From NCBI RefSeq assembly GCF_000331735.1, contig NC_020126.1, positions 5,598,501 to 5,662,500 on the forward strand: 64,000 nt of DNA, given 5' to 3'. This DNA is from Myxococcus stipitatus DSM 14675 (GTDB lineage: Bacteria; Myxococcota; Myxococcia; Myxococcales; Myxococcaceae). Of this stretch, positions 22,301 through 29,029 are shown piece after piece. The position numbers were made by a program, and so were the translations under genes. The stretch's first letter is position 1. Each line of letters opens with the position of its first letter. The notes beneath the pieces were generated by a model. The model did not search any database. It saw only the letters and a list, made by a program, of their open reading frames with translations, and had not been told where the DNA came from.

Positions 22301-25300
22301 CGTCAACACGCTCGTGCTGCGAAGCCGCCTCGCGCTCCAGGACACCTTCCGGGAGCTGGTGCGCCAGGTCCGGGAGATGACGCTCGACGCCTACGCGCAT
22401 CAGGACCTCCCCTTCGAACAGCTCGTCGAAGAGCTGCGCCCTGAACGGGACCTCGGAGTCGCTCCGCTCTTCCAGGTGATGTTCGTGGTGCAGAACGCGC
22501 CGGTCTCCACCCTTCGGGTCCCGGGCTTGAAGCTCCAGCCGTTGGACGTGGAGACGTCCACGGCGCGCTTCGACCTCACGCTCCAGTTCGCGGAGGGTCC
22601 CGAGGGCTGGGCCGGCTCCCTGGAGTACAACACCGACCTCTTCGACGCCGGGAGCGTGGCCCGCCTCGCCACGCACTACCAGGTGCTCCTGGCCGCGGCC
22701 CTGACCGCGTCCGACACCCGCCTGGATGCACTGCCGCTGCTCACGGATGCCGAGCGCCACCAGGTCCTCGTCGAGTGGAACACGCTCCGCCTCGACCCTC
22801 CGGCGCACGGCACCCTCCACGGCCTCTTCGAGGCCCAGGTCGCCAGAGCCCCCGACGCCCTCGCGCTGTCCTTCGAAGGACAGCACCTGACCTACCGTGA
22901 GCTCAACGCGAGGGCGAACCAGCTCGCGGCCTGGCTTCGTTCCCAAGGTGTCGGAGCGGAGTCACTGGTGGGCCTGTACCTGGACCGCTCGCTGGAGCTG
23001 GTCGTCGGGCTGCTCGCCATCCTCAAGGCAGGCGCGGCCTACGTGCCGATGGACCCGGCCTATCCGCGCGAGCGCCTCGCCTTCATGGTCGAGGACTCCG
23101 GCGTTCCGCTCCTGCTCACGCAGCAAGCGCTCGCGGCGCAGCTCCCGTCGCAGCAGGCACGGCGGCTCTGTCTGGACTCGGAGTGGTCCACGGTCGCGGG
23201 CTTCCCCTCGCACGATGTCGAAACGAAGGGGGATGCGGACCACCTCGCGTACGTCATCTACACCTCGGGTTCGACGGGGCGGCCCAAGGGCTCGCTCCTC
23301 TGCCATGGGCAGGTCCTGCGCCTCTTCTCCTCCACCCAGCGGGAGTACGGCTTCGACGCGCGGGACGTGTGGACCCTCTTCCACTCCAGTGCGTTCGACT
23401 TCTCCGTCTGGGAGCTGTGGGGCGCGCTGCTGTACGGTGGCCGACTCGTCATCGTTCCCTACTGGGTGAGCCGCTCACCCGGGGACTTCCATGCGCTGCT
23501 GCAACGCGAAGAGGTGACGGTCCTCAACCAGACGCCCTCTGCGTTCCGCCAGCTCCTCCAGCATGAGGAGACCTTGGAGAAGGCCCCGCCCCTCGCGCTC
23601 CGCTACGTCATCTTCGGAGGCGAGGCGCTGGACTTCCGTGGCCTGCAACCGTGGTTCGCACGGCACGGAGACAGCCAACCGCGACTGGTCAACATGTACG
23701 GCATCACCGAGACCACCGTCCATGTCACCTATCGCGCGCTGAGCGAGCAGGATGCCCGCGGCACGGCCAGCGTCGTGGGCGTGCCCATCTCGGACCTGCA
23801 GGCCTTCATCCTCGGCCCCTCGCTGGAGCCGGTGCCCGTGGGCATCCCCGGGGAGCTCTACATCGGAGGCCGAGGTCTCGCCCGTGGCTACCACGGCCGT
23901 CCTGACCTGACGGCCGAGCGCTTCATCCCTCATCCCTTCAGCACCACGCCGGGAGCACGCCTCTACAAGACGGGAGACCGGGCGCGCTTCCGCGAGGACG
24001 GGCAGATCGAGTCCCTGGGCCGCACCGACTTCCAGGTGAAGCTGCGAGGCTTCCGCATCGAGCTGGGCGAAATCGAGGCCGTGCTCGAGCAGCAGCCGGG
24101 ACTCCGGCAAGCGCTGGTGCTCGCGCGCGAGGACCGCGCGGGAGACAAGCGACTGGTGGCGTACCTGGTCCCCACGGCGGGACACGAGGTGGACACCGCG
24201 ACGCTGCGGCAGGTACTCAAGGCCCAGCTGCCCGAGTACATGGTGCCCTCGGCGTTCGTCACGCTGGAGGCCCTGCCACTGACGTCCAACGGGAAGGTGG
24301 ACCGCAAGGCCCTGCCGGCTCCGGACGCCTCCTCCGCTCCGGTCTCTGCGTACAAGGCCCCAAGCACGCCCATCGAGCAACGGCTGGCGGAGCTCTGGAG
24401 AGACGTGCTCGGTGTGGAGCGAGTGGGGGTGACTGACAGCTTCTTCGAGCTGGGAGGACACTCGCTGCTCGCCGTCCAGGTCATGTCGCGCATCCGAGCC
24501 ACCTTCGGGGTCGACCTGCCCTTGCGCACCCTCTTCGAGCATCGCGACATCGAGGTGCTGGCGCGGGCCCTGGAGCAGCTCGGCGCAGGCACCCGAGGAG
24601 GGGACGGAGCACGGTCCATCCCGAGGCGACCCACGGCGCTCGGCCGCGCCACGGGCCCGGCCTCCATGGCACAGAAGCGCTGGCTCAGCTACGCGAGCTC
24701 GAACCCGAACCGGCCGAAGAGCGCCGGCAACGTTCCGAGGTGCGTCCGCATCACGGGGCGGCTCGACGTCGACGCGCTCGAGCGGGCCCTGACCACGCTC
24801 GTCGAGCGCCACGAAATCCTGCGAACCCACTACGTCCGAGGCGATGACGGGTTCACCTTCCACGTGCCCCCGATGGCACCGGTTCCACTGGAGCGACGGG
24901 ACTTCGTCGGGCTGCCTCGGGAGCAGTGCGAGGAAGCGGTGCGCCAGCACGTGTTCCAAGACGCTCAGACACCGTTCGACCTCATGGCTCCGCCCCTGTT
25001 CCGAGCCTGGCTCTACACGCTGGGCCCCGAGGAGCACATGCTCCTGGTGCTCACGCACCACATCGCCTGGGACGGCTGGTCAGAGGCCCTCCTCCTCCAG
25101 GAAGTCACCCTCGCCTACAGAGCCTACGTCCGAGACGAGGAGCCCCGGCTGCCAGAGCTGCGCATCCAACACTCGGACTTCGCGTGGTGGCAGCACGAGC
25201 AGATGCAGGGTGAGCGCCTCGAGTCGCTCGAGTCCTATTGGCGAGAGCACCTGGCCGATGGCGTCTCCATGGTCGACTTCCCCTTGGACAAGCCGCGCCC

Positions 25301-26006
25301 GGAGACGCGCACGTACAACGCGCTGACAGCGACCGCCGCATTCCCCGCGGAGCTGTCCGCCGCCATCAAGGCGCTGTGCGGCCGAGAAGGCGTCACGCTG
25401 TACATGATGGCGATGGCCGCCTACCAGGCGCTGCTCGCGCTGCGCAGCGGGGCTCGGAAGGTCACGGTTTTCAGCAACATCGGGAGCCGCGACCACCTGG
25501 AGGTCGAGAATCTCATCGGGTGCTTCACCAACGTCATCCTGATCCACACCGACCTGGACGGAGACCCGACCTTCCAGGAGCTGCTCACGCGTGTGCGAGA
25601 CGCGGTGCTCGGCGCGCTCGCCCACTCCGCCCTGCCCTATCAACGGGTGCTGGACATGGTTGGGATGAATCCGGACAGCAAGAGCGCCCGCACCTTCCCC
25701 GGCATGAACATGCAGAACTTCCAGAAGCTCGGAGGCCCCAGGCTCTCGCTCGAGGGGCTCCAGTTCGACCGGGTGAACATCCCCCAAGGCGGGAGCCTGA
25801 TGGTCAACATGTTCTTCTTCGTCTCGGAGTCGGAGGACCACCAGGTCTCGCTGATGGCCCAGGCGAACGGGGACCTCTACGAAGCGCGGACAGTGGAGCG
25901 CATCGTCGAGGACTTCCAGCGGCTCCTCGCGGCGGGATGCGCGAACCCGAACCGGCGGCTCTCCGCGCTGCTCTCAGGAGAGGAAGACAGCAAGGTCCAG
26001 GGCTGA
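10380..26006 (+). CDS. Nonribosomal peptide synthetase, four modules plus terminal C domain
   Basis: A 5208-residue assembly-line enzyme. Start ATG 10380 overlaps the P450 stop (ATGA). A short helical N-terminus (MSDILKRLAGLSPEKQ) precedes C (~10520-11800), A (~11890-13370), T (ELGGDSI ~13520), E (~13680-15040; HLVVDAVSW, EGHGRE), C (~15085-16390; HHHLLVDGW), A (~16440-17930), T (~18055), C (~18235-19550), A (~19610-21100), T (~21240), C (~21430-22740), A (~22790-24320), T (~24455) and a final C-like domain (~24650-25990) with intact HHIAWDG. No thioesterase or reductase follows. Pocket codes by eye: A1 DASKIAAVCK (aromatic-like), A2 DALHLGCLFK (not assigned), A3 DLTKVGEVGK (Asn type), A4 DFWNIGMVHK (Thr type, classical). 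Modules 1-2 repeat the codes and domain order of the upstream NRPS. The terminal C domain probably releases the chain by cyclisation or onto an amine. Confidence 0.96.
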   Translation: MSDILKRLAGLSPEKQNALLKKLKAGRDPGAAPRRSHPPLEPRAPGTRLPLSFAQQRLWFLEQLEPGTARYNVPAAVRLQGALDLGVLERAFAELLRRHEVLRTVFREQGETAEQVVLLASRPPLPVVDLTSVPAEQRDAEAARRASAEARRPFDLRRGPLLSTTLLRLAEDEHVLVLNIHHIISDAWSTAVMVRELGQLYAAFSQGQPSPLPELTVQYGDCALWQRSWLEGAELERQLSYWRQQLAGAPGLLALPTDRPRPPEQTFHGAAHPVRLSRVLSEALKGLATREGVTPYMLLLAAFQLLLGRYAGQEDVCVGSSIAGRVVPEQEGLIGFFANTLVLRTKLSGNPTFRELLRQVKDTTLGAYAHQDIPFEKLVEELEPERNLGHAPVFQVLFAFLNAPATELRLPGLSMRLMELETRVSKFDLELAFTESDGHLQGSFVYNTDLFDASTLARLAGHLQVLLEGIVAAPEAPLSELPWLASEERRQVVEDWNQATRELPQPALVHHLFEAQVRRAPEAIALHSGDERLTYGELNARANQLARHLRRVGVGPEMFVALCLERSPELVVAMLATLKAGAAFLPMDPGAPSGRLDFIASDAHAPVLLTHSSLEHLLDRRGYVLRLDEDWARVEREPEDDLDSELDADHLAYVIYTSGSTGQPKGTLLQHRGLCNTALQTIDFMDLRPGDRLLQFFSPAFDAALSEIFPALLAGATLVLASREELMPGEPLLSVLTGQDITTFKVTPSVLAQLEVPPLKNVRTLIVAGEACPPELVARFKPGRRFVNAYGPTETTVCATVNTDVTAPRVTLGRPFHNVRTYVLDAHLRPVPVGVPGELFIGGTGLARGYLGRPELTAERFLPNPFAHAPGERLYRTGDRARWLANGELEYLGRLDFQVKLRGFRIELGEIEAVLRKQPGIREAVVTAREDTPGHKRLVAYCVPETPRSEEGREGSPSLSATTLRAELATHLPDYMLPAAFVFLDALPLTSNGKVDRQGLPPPDSTRAEQAASQVAPRDEVEQRLATIWAGVLGLEQVGVLDNFFELGGDSILSLQVVARARQVGLLLSTRDLFQHQTIARLAQVARSSTEAAGEQGAVIGPVPLSPIQRHLFQHDAPHAHHFNQALLLTPRQRLEPSHLEQVLRHLVLHHDALRLRFFQHEGNWLQECTSPDEAPFHLTHVDLSATPADQQPAALEAEATRLQAGFVLSEPSLFRAALFQLGGDTQRLLLVANHLVVDAVSWRVLLEDLESAWSLVQQGQPLRLPAKSTSFQTWTRNLEAHAHSEPLAAQAPLWLDEARLVIKPLPTDASGANTRDSERAIALALDAEETRLLLQEATTAWRARINDVLLTALARALAEWTGQSHVLVNLEGHGREELFPDVDLSRTVGWLTSLVPVLLPVPEHASLGDGLRAVRDALRRMPDQGIGAGLLKWMGPEEFSRKLQAQPVPQVAFNYLGQLDGTAASSALFTRALERTGPSASPEGTRLHLLELNGSVLEGRLRFTLTYSDRLHHEATARALGERFLLHLRALISHRHSEDARRFSPGDFPLARLSQSALDALVRQAPSGVEDLYPLSPMQQGILFHVLLAPASAVYFQQLAWTVDSLDLPAFMEAWRHCLKRHTILRSSFHWEGLDAPLQVVHAAPELPIDSLDWSQLSADEQRTRFEALLVEDKQRGVELRSAPLLRLTVIHLGPRGTRFLWSHHHLLVDGWSLGLLMREVFSLYETLRSGQTPQETPRPAFGEYIAWLHRQGTTGEDFWREALRGFSVLTPLPADTHQPSSGQSTAEAALSGPGSAALQSFAREHHVTVHTLALASWAFLLARHGGGEDVVFGNTVAGRPPELPGSEALVGLFINSLPVRVRLPSATSALSPWLQSLQGQQLEARQYEHSPLVQVQAVSEVPRGTPLFDSLLVFENYPLDATLLEHSSLVVRDIHGFELSNYPLTASVLPGSTLRLRLVFDTPRFAPEAMQQLLARWVRVLESLPTAKRLDDLSLLTSEERQRLLVEWNDTASEYPRDATLPDVFEQVAARAPDRIALEFGEARLTYRQLDERANRLAWHLRGLGVTTDERVAIAVERSLELVVSLLAILKAGAAYVPLDPAYPPERLVAMVEDARPRVLITQQGLVSRLPTGEQRTVILEDLDLASLPVQAPPRVVWPENLAYIDFTSGSTGRPKGVGTPQSAVLRTVMGIDYAHLGPDETFLLIAPVSFDASTLELWGPLLQGARLVIFPPHAPSDVHELGEVLERHGVTTLHLTAGLLTQVVDHNLQGLRGVRQLLTGGDVVSAPHVRRVMETLNIPVTACYGPTETTLFAACHRMTRPEHAGSVVPLGRPIGNTRVYVLDGKGQPVPEGVVGELFIGGDGVARGYIEQPALTAERFVPDVFSTKPGQRIYRTGDLARWRHDGVLEFLGRGDAQVKLRGYRIELAEVESALLTHPRVRQAVAVVREDLPGDKRLVAYCVPSEGPTGLDLPAVRAHLAARLPEFMLPSAVVVLDALPLTANAKIDRKALPAPEGTRAPGATLIAPRSALEHRLADIWRQVLRVEHLGIHDNFFELGGHSLLATQAVSRIRSELQVDLPLRALFDAPTLAALASRLESSAHTAKAPALQALPRTGPLPLSFAQQRLWFLERLEPANASYNVPSALRLEGRLDVPALRRAFDALVRRHESLRTVFGAGDDGQPFQTVLPSAPLDVPCVDLSALSASERQEAAARLAAEDGARSFHLGAGPLLRATLLRLSEDDHVLVLTMHHIVSDAWSMGVLVREMAALYEAFAHERPSPLSDLGFQYPDYAVWQRGWLQGDVLEDQVSWWRRQLDGAPAFLEMPTDHPRPPVQTYRGAHHHFRLSTELSSRLRDFSQRHGTTPFMVLLATFHTLLHRYSGQDDISVGSPIAGRPQSELEGLIGFFVNTLVLRARMHDDPPFLDLLQQVRDTTLESFAHQDVPFEKLVEALRPQRDMRTTPLFQAMLVLQNVPMGPLQLPGLRLRPLEVETHVAKYDLLLMLVDGAEGFSGNLEYATDLFEPTTAARWVTHFQSLLVHALEAPRTRLGALHLLTPEERHDLLVTWNDTETTFPSELTVPELISRQAALAPESIALEDGQTRHTYAWLEARANQLARHLRARGVGPEVRVGLFLERSPDMVVALLAVLKAGGAYVPFDIAYPEERLAFMLADSGVTLLLTQRSLQSRLPAHAARAISLDDEAPSLLTQSSEALPRTAAPHHLAYVLYTSGSTGRPKGVLIEHRGVVNYLSWCASTYPRAPRGAPVHSPLAFDLTVTSLLLPLSQGSSVRLVSEAQDVEGLSLALRERELFGLVKLTPSHLQTLSQLLPPTEAATATHAFVIGGEALTFEQLTFWRTHAPATRLFNEYGPTETVVGCCVHEVEAHGAPTSGPVPIGRPIANIDLHVLDARGALVPVGVPGELYIGGLPLARGYWQRPELTAERFVPHPFARTPGERLYRTGDRVRRRADGTLEYLGRLDFQVKVRGFRIELGEIEAVLAQHPEVRETLVLVREDTPGDQRLVAYVLPQTGQSPEAGVLRDFLTQRLPEYMVPAAFIRLDAFPLTVHGKVDRAALPRPGEESQAHASRFVAPRTPVEQEIAALWCELLDVPRVGVHDNFFVLGGHSLLALQMAARILSTFQVELPLNTLFDAPTLETLAQEIENARQSNQGPSIPPIQPAPRDGALPLSFPQQRLWFLDQLDPNSASYNIPLALRLEGVLDEAVLHEALETLVRRHEVLRTTFRGVEGQPRQEISREPRIPVEVHELGTLPAADREREVLRRVTAEAGRPFNLAEGPLLRASLLRLGEQDHVLIFSMHHIVTDAWSMGVVAREVAALYDAALRRAPAPLPELPLQYADYAVWQRQWLRGDVLRAQLEGWRQRLAGAPARLELPTDRPRPPVQTFRGARHAFRLSSEVAERLVSFSQQEKATPFMTLLAAFQVLLGRYSGQDDISVGTPTAGRRVAELEGLIGFFVNTLVLRSRLALQDTFRELVRQVREMTLDAYAHQDLPFEQLVEELRPERDLGVAPLFQVMFVVQNAPVSTLRVPGLKLQPLDVETSTARFDLTLQFAEGPEGWAGSLEYNTDLFDAGSVARLATHYQVLLAAALTASDTRLDALPLLTDAERHQVLVEWNTLRLDPPAHGTLHGLFEAQVARAPDALALSFEGQHLTYRELNARANQLAAWLRSQGVGAESLVGLYLDRSLELVVGLLAILKAGAAYVPMDPAYPRERLAFMVEDSGVPLLLTQQALAAQLPSQQARRLCLDSEWSTVAGFPSHDVETKGDADHLAYVIYTSGSTGRPKGSLLCHGQVLRLFSSTQREYGFDARDVWTLFHSSAFDFSVWELWGALLYGGRLVIVPYWVSRSPGDFHALLQREEVTVLNQTPSAFRQLLQHEETLEKAPPLALRYVIFGGEALDFRGLQPWFARHGDSQPRLVNMYGITETTVHVTYRALSEQDARGTASVVGVPISDLQAFILGPSLEPVPVGIPGELYIGGRGLARGYHGRPDLTAERFIPHPFSTTPGARLYKTGDRARFREDGQIESLGRTDFQVKLRGFRIELGEIEAVLEQQPGLRQALVLAREDRAGDKRLVAYLVPTAGHEVDTATLRQVLKAQLPEYMVPSAFVTLEALPLTSNGKVDRKALPAPDASSAPVSAYKAPSTPIEQRLAELWRDVLGVERVGVTDSFFELGGHSLLAVQVMSRIRATFGVDLPLRTLFEHRDIEVLARALEQLGAGTRGGDGARSIPRRPTALGRATGPASMAQKRWLSYASSNPNRPKSAGNVPRCVRITGRLDVDALERALTTLVERHEILRTHYVRGDDGFTFHVPPMAPVPLERRDFVGLPREQCEEAVRQHVFQDAQTPFDLMAPPLFRAWLYTLGPEEHMLLVLTHHIAWDGWSEALLLQEVTLAYRAYVRDEEPRLPELRIQHSDFAWWQHEQMQGERLESLESYWREHLADGVSMVDFPLDKPRPETRTYNALTATAAFPAELSAAIKALCGREGVTLYMMAMAAYQALLALRSGARKVTVFSNIGSRDHLEVENLIGCFTNVILIHTDLDGDPTFQELLTRVRDAVLGALAHSALPYQRVLDMVGMNPDSKSARTFPGMNMQNFQKLGGPRLSLEGLQFDRVNIPQGGSLMVNMFFFVSESEDHQVSLMAQANGDLYEARTVERIVEDFQRLLAAGCANPNRRLSALLSGEEDSKVQG

Positions 26007-26017
26007 CCGTGGCGAGC

Positions 26018-27322
26018 TCAACTCGCCGCGCTCTTCGTGTGGCTGAACGCCTGGGCCTTGAGGTTCTGCCAGTAGGGAGACTGACGGACCAGGCGAGCCG
26101 TGTCCGCCGGGTTCGCCAGCAACTTCGCGGTGGCCTCCTCGCAGAAGATGCCGCCCTGAGAGCCCTTCACGAGCACCGTGTCTCCGCGCTGGAGCAGGCT
26201 GGCGACGAACTCGCCCGCTTCATAGGGCGTGTCGAAACATCGGATCCGGTCATCGCCGAGACCCGCGGCCTTCGCGGGTGCCACGTACTGTCTGGCCAGG
26301 TCCGCGACCGTCACCAACCAATCCAGCTGTCCGCAGTGGCCACCGACCTGCGCGTAGTATCTCGCCGCGTCCGAGCCCAGCTCGTTCATCCCTCCCAGGA
26401 TGGCGATCTTCCGACCCGGCAGCGCATACAGGGTGTTGAGGGACGCGATCAGCGCCTCCGGGCTCGCATTGTACGAGTCGTCGAGGAGGAGGCTTCCATT
26501 CCGACCCTCGAGCGGACTCATGCGCCCCGAGACGGGCTCGATTCGCTCGACGCCGGCTTTGATCTCCTCGGGCGTCATCCCCAACAACTCACCCACGGCG
26601 GCGGCCGCGGCAACGGCTTCCGCCATGTGTCTCCCCATCATGCGAACGGACGCATCCACCTGTCCTTTTCTCAGGACCAACGTCCCTTCCAGCCCGTGCG
26701 CCGCCGAGTCACTTCGGAGGCTGAACCGATAGTCACCTCTCGAGGTGCCATAGGTGTGCAGCTTGCTCGGCGCCAGCGTCGTCAGCTTCGGGGCAAAGCG
26801 CTCCTCCTCCGCGTTCACCAGGGCGATCTGGCTGAGCTCCGCCAGCGAGAACTTCTCGTCGACGATGGCCTCGATGCTCCCGAAGCGCTGGAGGTGCGCG
26901 GGCTTCGCGGCGGTCACCACGCCCACCCTGGGCCGGAGGAAGGAGAAGTAACCAATATCCCCTCGCCGCCCCGCGCCCAGCTCTTGAACAATCACGTCAT
27001 ACGGCAGCGGTTTCGTGAGACGGCGACTCATCTCACGCACAATCCCCATCCAGCCCTTCAGGTTGCGGATGTCACCGGGTGACTCCAACTCGAAGATGGC
27101 CAGCGGAACACCCAGCTCGTTGTTGTAGTTCCCCGAATGGGCTTGCACCTTGAATCGCTGCGCCAGGACCTTGGCGATCGCCAGCTTCGTGGTCGTCTTC
27201 CCCACGCTGCCGGTCACCGCCACGATCATCACCTGTGGATTCTTCCGGAGGTAGCGCTTCAGCTGAACCTTCAAGCTCCAGCCGATGAGGCGCGACGCCA
27301 AACTCCACACGATGGATATCAT
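26018..27322 (-). CDS. Mur ligase family protein, MurF-like
   Basis: A 434-residue ATP-dependent amide ligase of the Mur family. The P-loop is VTGSVGKTTTK near the N-terminus. The central domain has NYNNELGVPL, the later part has LLDDSYNASPEA (typical of MurF), and VKGSQGG is near the C-terminus. MurF joins D-Ala-D-Ala to the UDP-MurNAc-tripeptide, but this gene lies between NRPS and glycosyltransferase genes rather than in a cell-wall cluster. It is therefore more likely a paralogue that makes an amide bond in peptide tailoring or confers self-protection (inference). ATG 27322 is chosen because the longer frame to 27439 would run into the divergent glycosyltransferase gene; the ribosome-binding site there is weak. 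The 3' end stops 11 bp from the NRPS stop. Confidence 0.85.
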   Translation of the reverse strand: MISIVWSLASRLIGWSLKVQLKRYLRKNPQVMIVAVTGSVGKTTTKLAIAKVLAQRFKVQAHSGNYNNELGVPLAIFELESPGDIRNLKGWMGIVREMSRRLTKPLPYDVIVQELGAGRRGDIGYFSFLRPRVGVVTAAKPAHLQRFGSIEAIVDEKFSLAELSQIALVNAEEERFAPKLTTLAPSKLHTYGTSRGDYRFSLRSDSAAHGLEGTLVLRKGQVDASVRMMGRHMAEAVAAAAAVGELLGMTPEEIKAGVERIEPVSGRMSPLEGRNGSLLLDDSYNASPEALIASLNTLYALPGRKIAILGGMNELGSDAARYYAQVGGHCGQLDWLVTVADLARQYVAPAKAAGLGDDRIRCFDTPYEAGEFVASLLQRGDTVLVKGSQGGIFCEEATAKLLANPADTARLVRQSPYWQNLKAQAFSHTKSAAS

Positions 27323-27410
27323 CTGGATGCTTTCATGCTCGCCAAGGGAGACAAAGAAAGCATAAATTCGAGAAATCGGGAATCTCCCAGAAAGAAGAGA
27401 ACACCCGCGC

Positions 27411-28169
27411 GTGGACGAGATCAAGCTCAGCGTCGTCATGCCTTACTACAAGCGCCTCCGAGAGTTCATGCGGGTGCTGCCGCTGAATGCGCGCTTCTTC
27501 AGTCGGCATGAGTACGAAGTCGTCCTCAGTCTGGATGAGCCGAGCGAAGAGGCGGACCTGCTGCGCGTCCTCCGAGACTTCCCCTCCATCCGGTGGCGCG
27601 TGCTGGTGAACGACCTCGACCATCCGTGGCGCCCCCCGTGCCGAGCCCTCAACGTGGGCATCCGGAACGCGCTGGGAGAGAACGTGCTCGTCGTCTCGCC
27701 CGAGTCCGCCTTCGTCACGGATGTACCGGCGCGTGCGCTCGACCACATCGCCGCGAACCCAGGGACCGCCGCGCTGGGCCACGTGTGCTTCGCGACGTTC
27801 GATGCGCTGGAGGCACGGCAAGGCTCGCTGGAGAAGACCTGCGCGCCGCCGTGGAACCTCTACGGCTCCATCTGCGTGCCACGGGAGCGATTGGCTCGGG
27901 TGCATGGATACGACGAGAGCTTTGATCGCTGGGGCGGGGACGATGACAACCTGCGCATCCGGCTCATGCAGACGGAGACCTACCTGCATCCGCTGGACGA
28001 CATGCGAATCCTCCACCTGTCCTTCGAGGCGCGGAAGGTCCGCCAGGCGGCGGAGCCCCCCTCACCCGAGTACGCGGAGCGCATCTTCCAGCCTGTCTCC
28101 CCTCAGGCCAACCCTGGTGGATGGGGTGAGAGCTTCCAGCGAGTGGCCTTCGACTGGCGCCGGCAGTGA
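27411..28169 (+). CDS. Glycosyltransferase, family 2 fold
   Basis: A 252-residue GT-A fold enzyme. It opens with LSVVMPYYKR, the usual N-terminal strand of family 2, and ends with a galactosyltransferase-like C-terminal motif (FDRWGGDDDNLRIRL) as in chondroitin-synthase-type enzymes. No transmembrane segment is seen, so it is probably cytosolic. Start GTG 27411 has a purine-rich AAGAAGAGAA upstream. It is the first of three sugar-transfer genes on the plus strand between the Mur-like ligase and the exporter, which suggests that the peptide or a linked lipid is glycosylated. Donor and acceptor are unknown. Confidence 0.85.
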   Translation: MDEIKLSVVMPYYKRLREFMRVLPLNARFFSRHEYEVVLSLDEPSEEADLLRVLRDFPSIRWRVLVNDLDHPWRPPCRALNVGIRNALGENVLVVSPESAFVTDVPARALDHIAANPGTAALGHVCFATFDALEARQGSLEKTCAPPWNLYGSICVPRERLARVHGYDESFDRWGGDDDNLRIRLMQTETYLHPLDDMRILHLSFEARKVRQAAEPPSPEYAERIFQPVSPQANPGGWGESFQRVAFDWRRQ

Positions 28170-28202
28170 GCCTCGGAACCCTTCGCGCAAAGGAGCACCT
28201 TC

Positions 28203-29018
28203 GTGCTCGTCGCCGTGATGCAGCTTCGCAACGAGGACTACCACCTGCGGGGATGTCTGGCCCACCTGCGCGACCACGTGGACGCCATCATCGCGCTCGA
28301 TGACGGGTCCACCGACAACACACGCGCGGTGCTCTCCGCCGAGCCGAAGGTGGCGGAGGTGCTCACCAATCCGGCCCGCGCGGAGATGGAGGGTTGGGAC
28401 GAGCTGGGGAACCGCACCCGACTGCTGGAGCGAGCCAAGGCGCTGGGTGCCCGCTGGGTGCTGTGCTGCGACGCCGACGAGCGCTTCGAGCAGGACTTCC
28501 TCGTCCGACTCCCAGAGGTCCTCCGGAAGGCGGAGCGGCGCAACCGGCCCCTGGTCACGCTGCGCTACCGCGAGCTGTGGGACGGCGTGGCGCAGTACCG
28601 GTCCGATGGCCTCTGGGGAAAGAAGACACGCTGCTGTGCCTTTCCCCTGCCGGACACGCTGACGTTCAAGGGCAAGCGCCATACGAAGTTTCATGGTGTC
28701 TGGTATCCGCAGGAGCTCGAGCGAGCCAGACACCTGGTGGTGCCGCACAATCTCTATCACTTGCGCATGGTGAAGGCGGAGGACCGCCTGGCGCGGCGGG
28801 AGCGCTACGAGCAGCTGGATCCAGGCTCGAAGTATCAGCGCCTCGGCTACGACTATCTCACGGACGCGAAGGGCTTGAAGCTCACGTCTCTCGGATGGGG
28901 CCAGGAGTACGCCTTCGACACGCTTCCCGCCGACCTGCGCTCGCGCTACCCCGTGGAGGCCCGAGGCCCGGGCCCTCTGGGCGGCCTGCGTCGGCTCTTC
29001 CGCAGCTGGTTGTCGTAG
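28203..29018 (+). CDS. Glycosyltransferase, family 2
   Basis: A 271-residue GT-A glycosyltransferase. The first metal/nucleotide motif is LDDGSTDNT near residue 38 and the DxD-type motif is CDADERF near residue 90. GTG 28203 is supported by AAAGGAG eight bases upstream. It starts 33 bp after the previous glycosyltransferase and ends 11 bp before the next, so the three are probably one transcript. The C-terminal part is basic and has no membrane anchor. The sugar is not predictable. Confidence 0.87.
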   Translation: MLVAVMQLRNEDYHLRGCLAHLRDHVDAIIALDDGSTDNTRAVLSAEPKVAEVLTNPARAEMEGWDELGNRTRLLERAKALGARWVLCCDADERFEQDFLVRLPEVLRKAERRNRPLVTLRYRELWDGVAQYRSDGLWGKKTRCCAFPLPDTLTFKGKRHTKFHGVWYPQELERARHLVVPHNLYHLRMVKAEDRLARRERYEQLDPGSKYQRLGYDYLTDAKGLKLTSLGWGQEYAFDTLPADLRSRYPVEARGPGPLGGLRRLFRSWLS

Positions 29019-29029
29019 CAGGACCCGAC

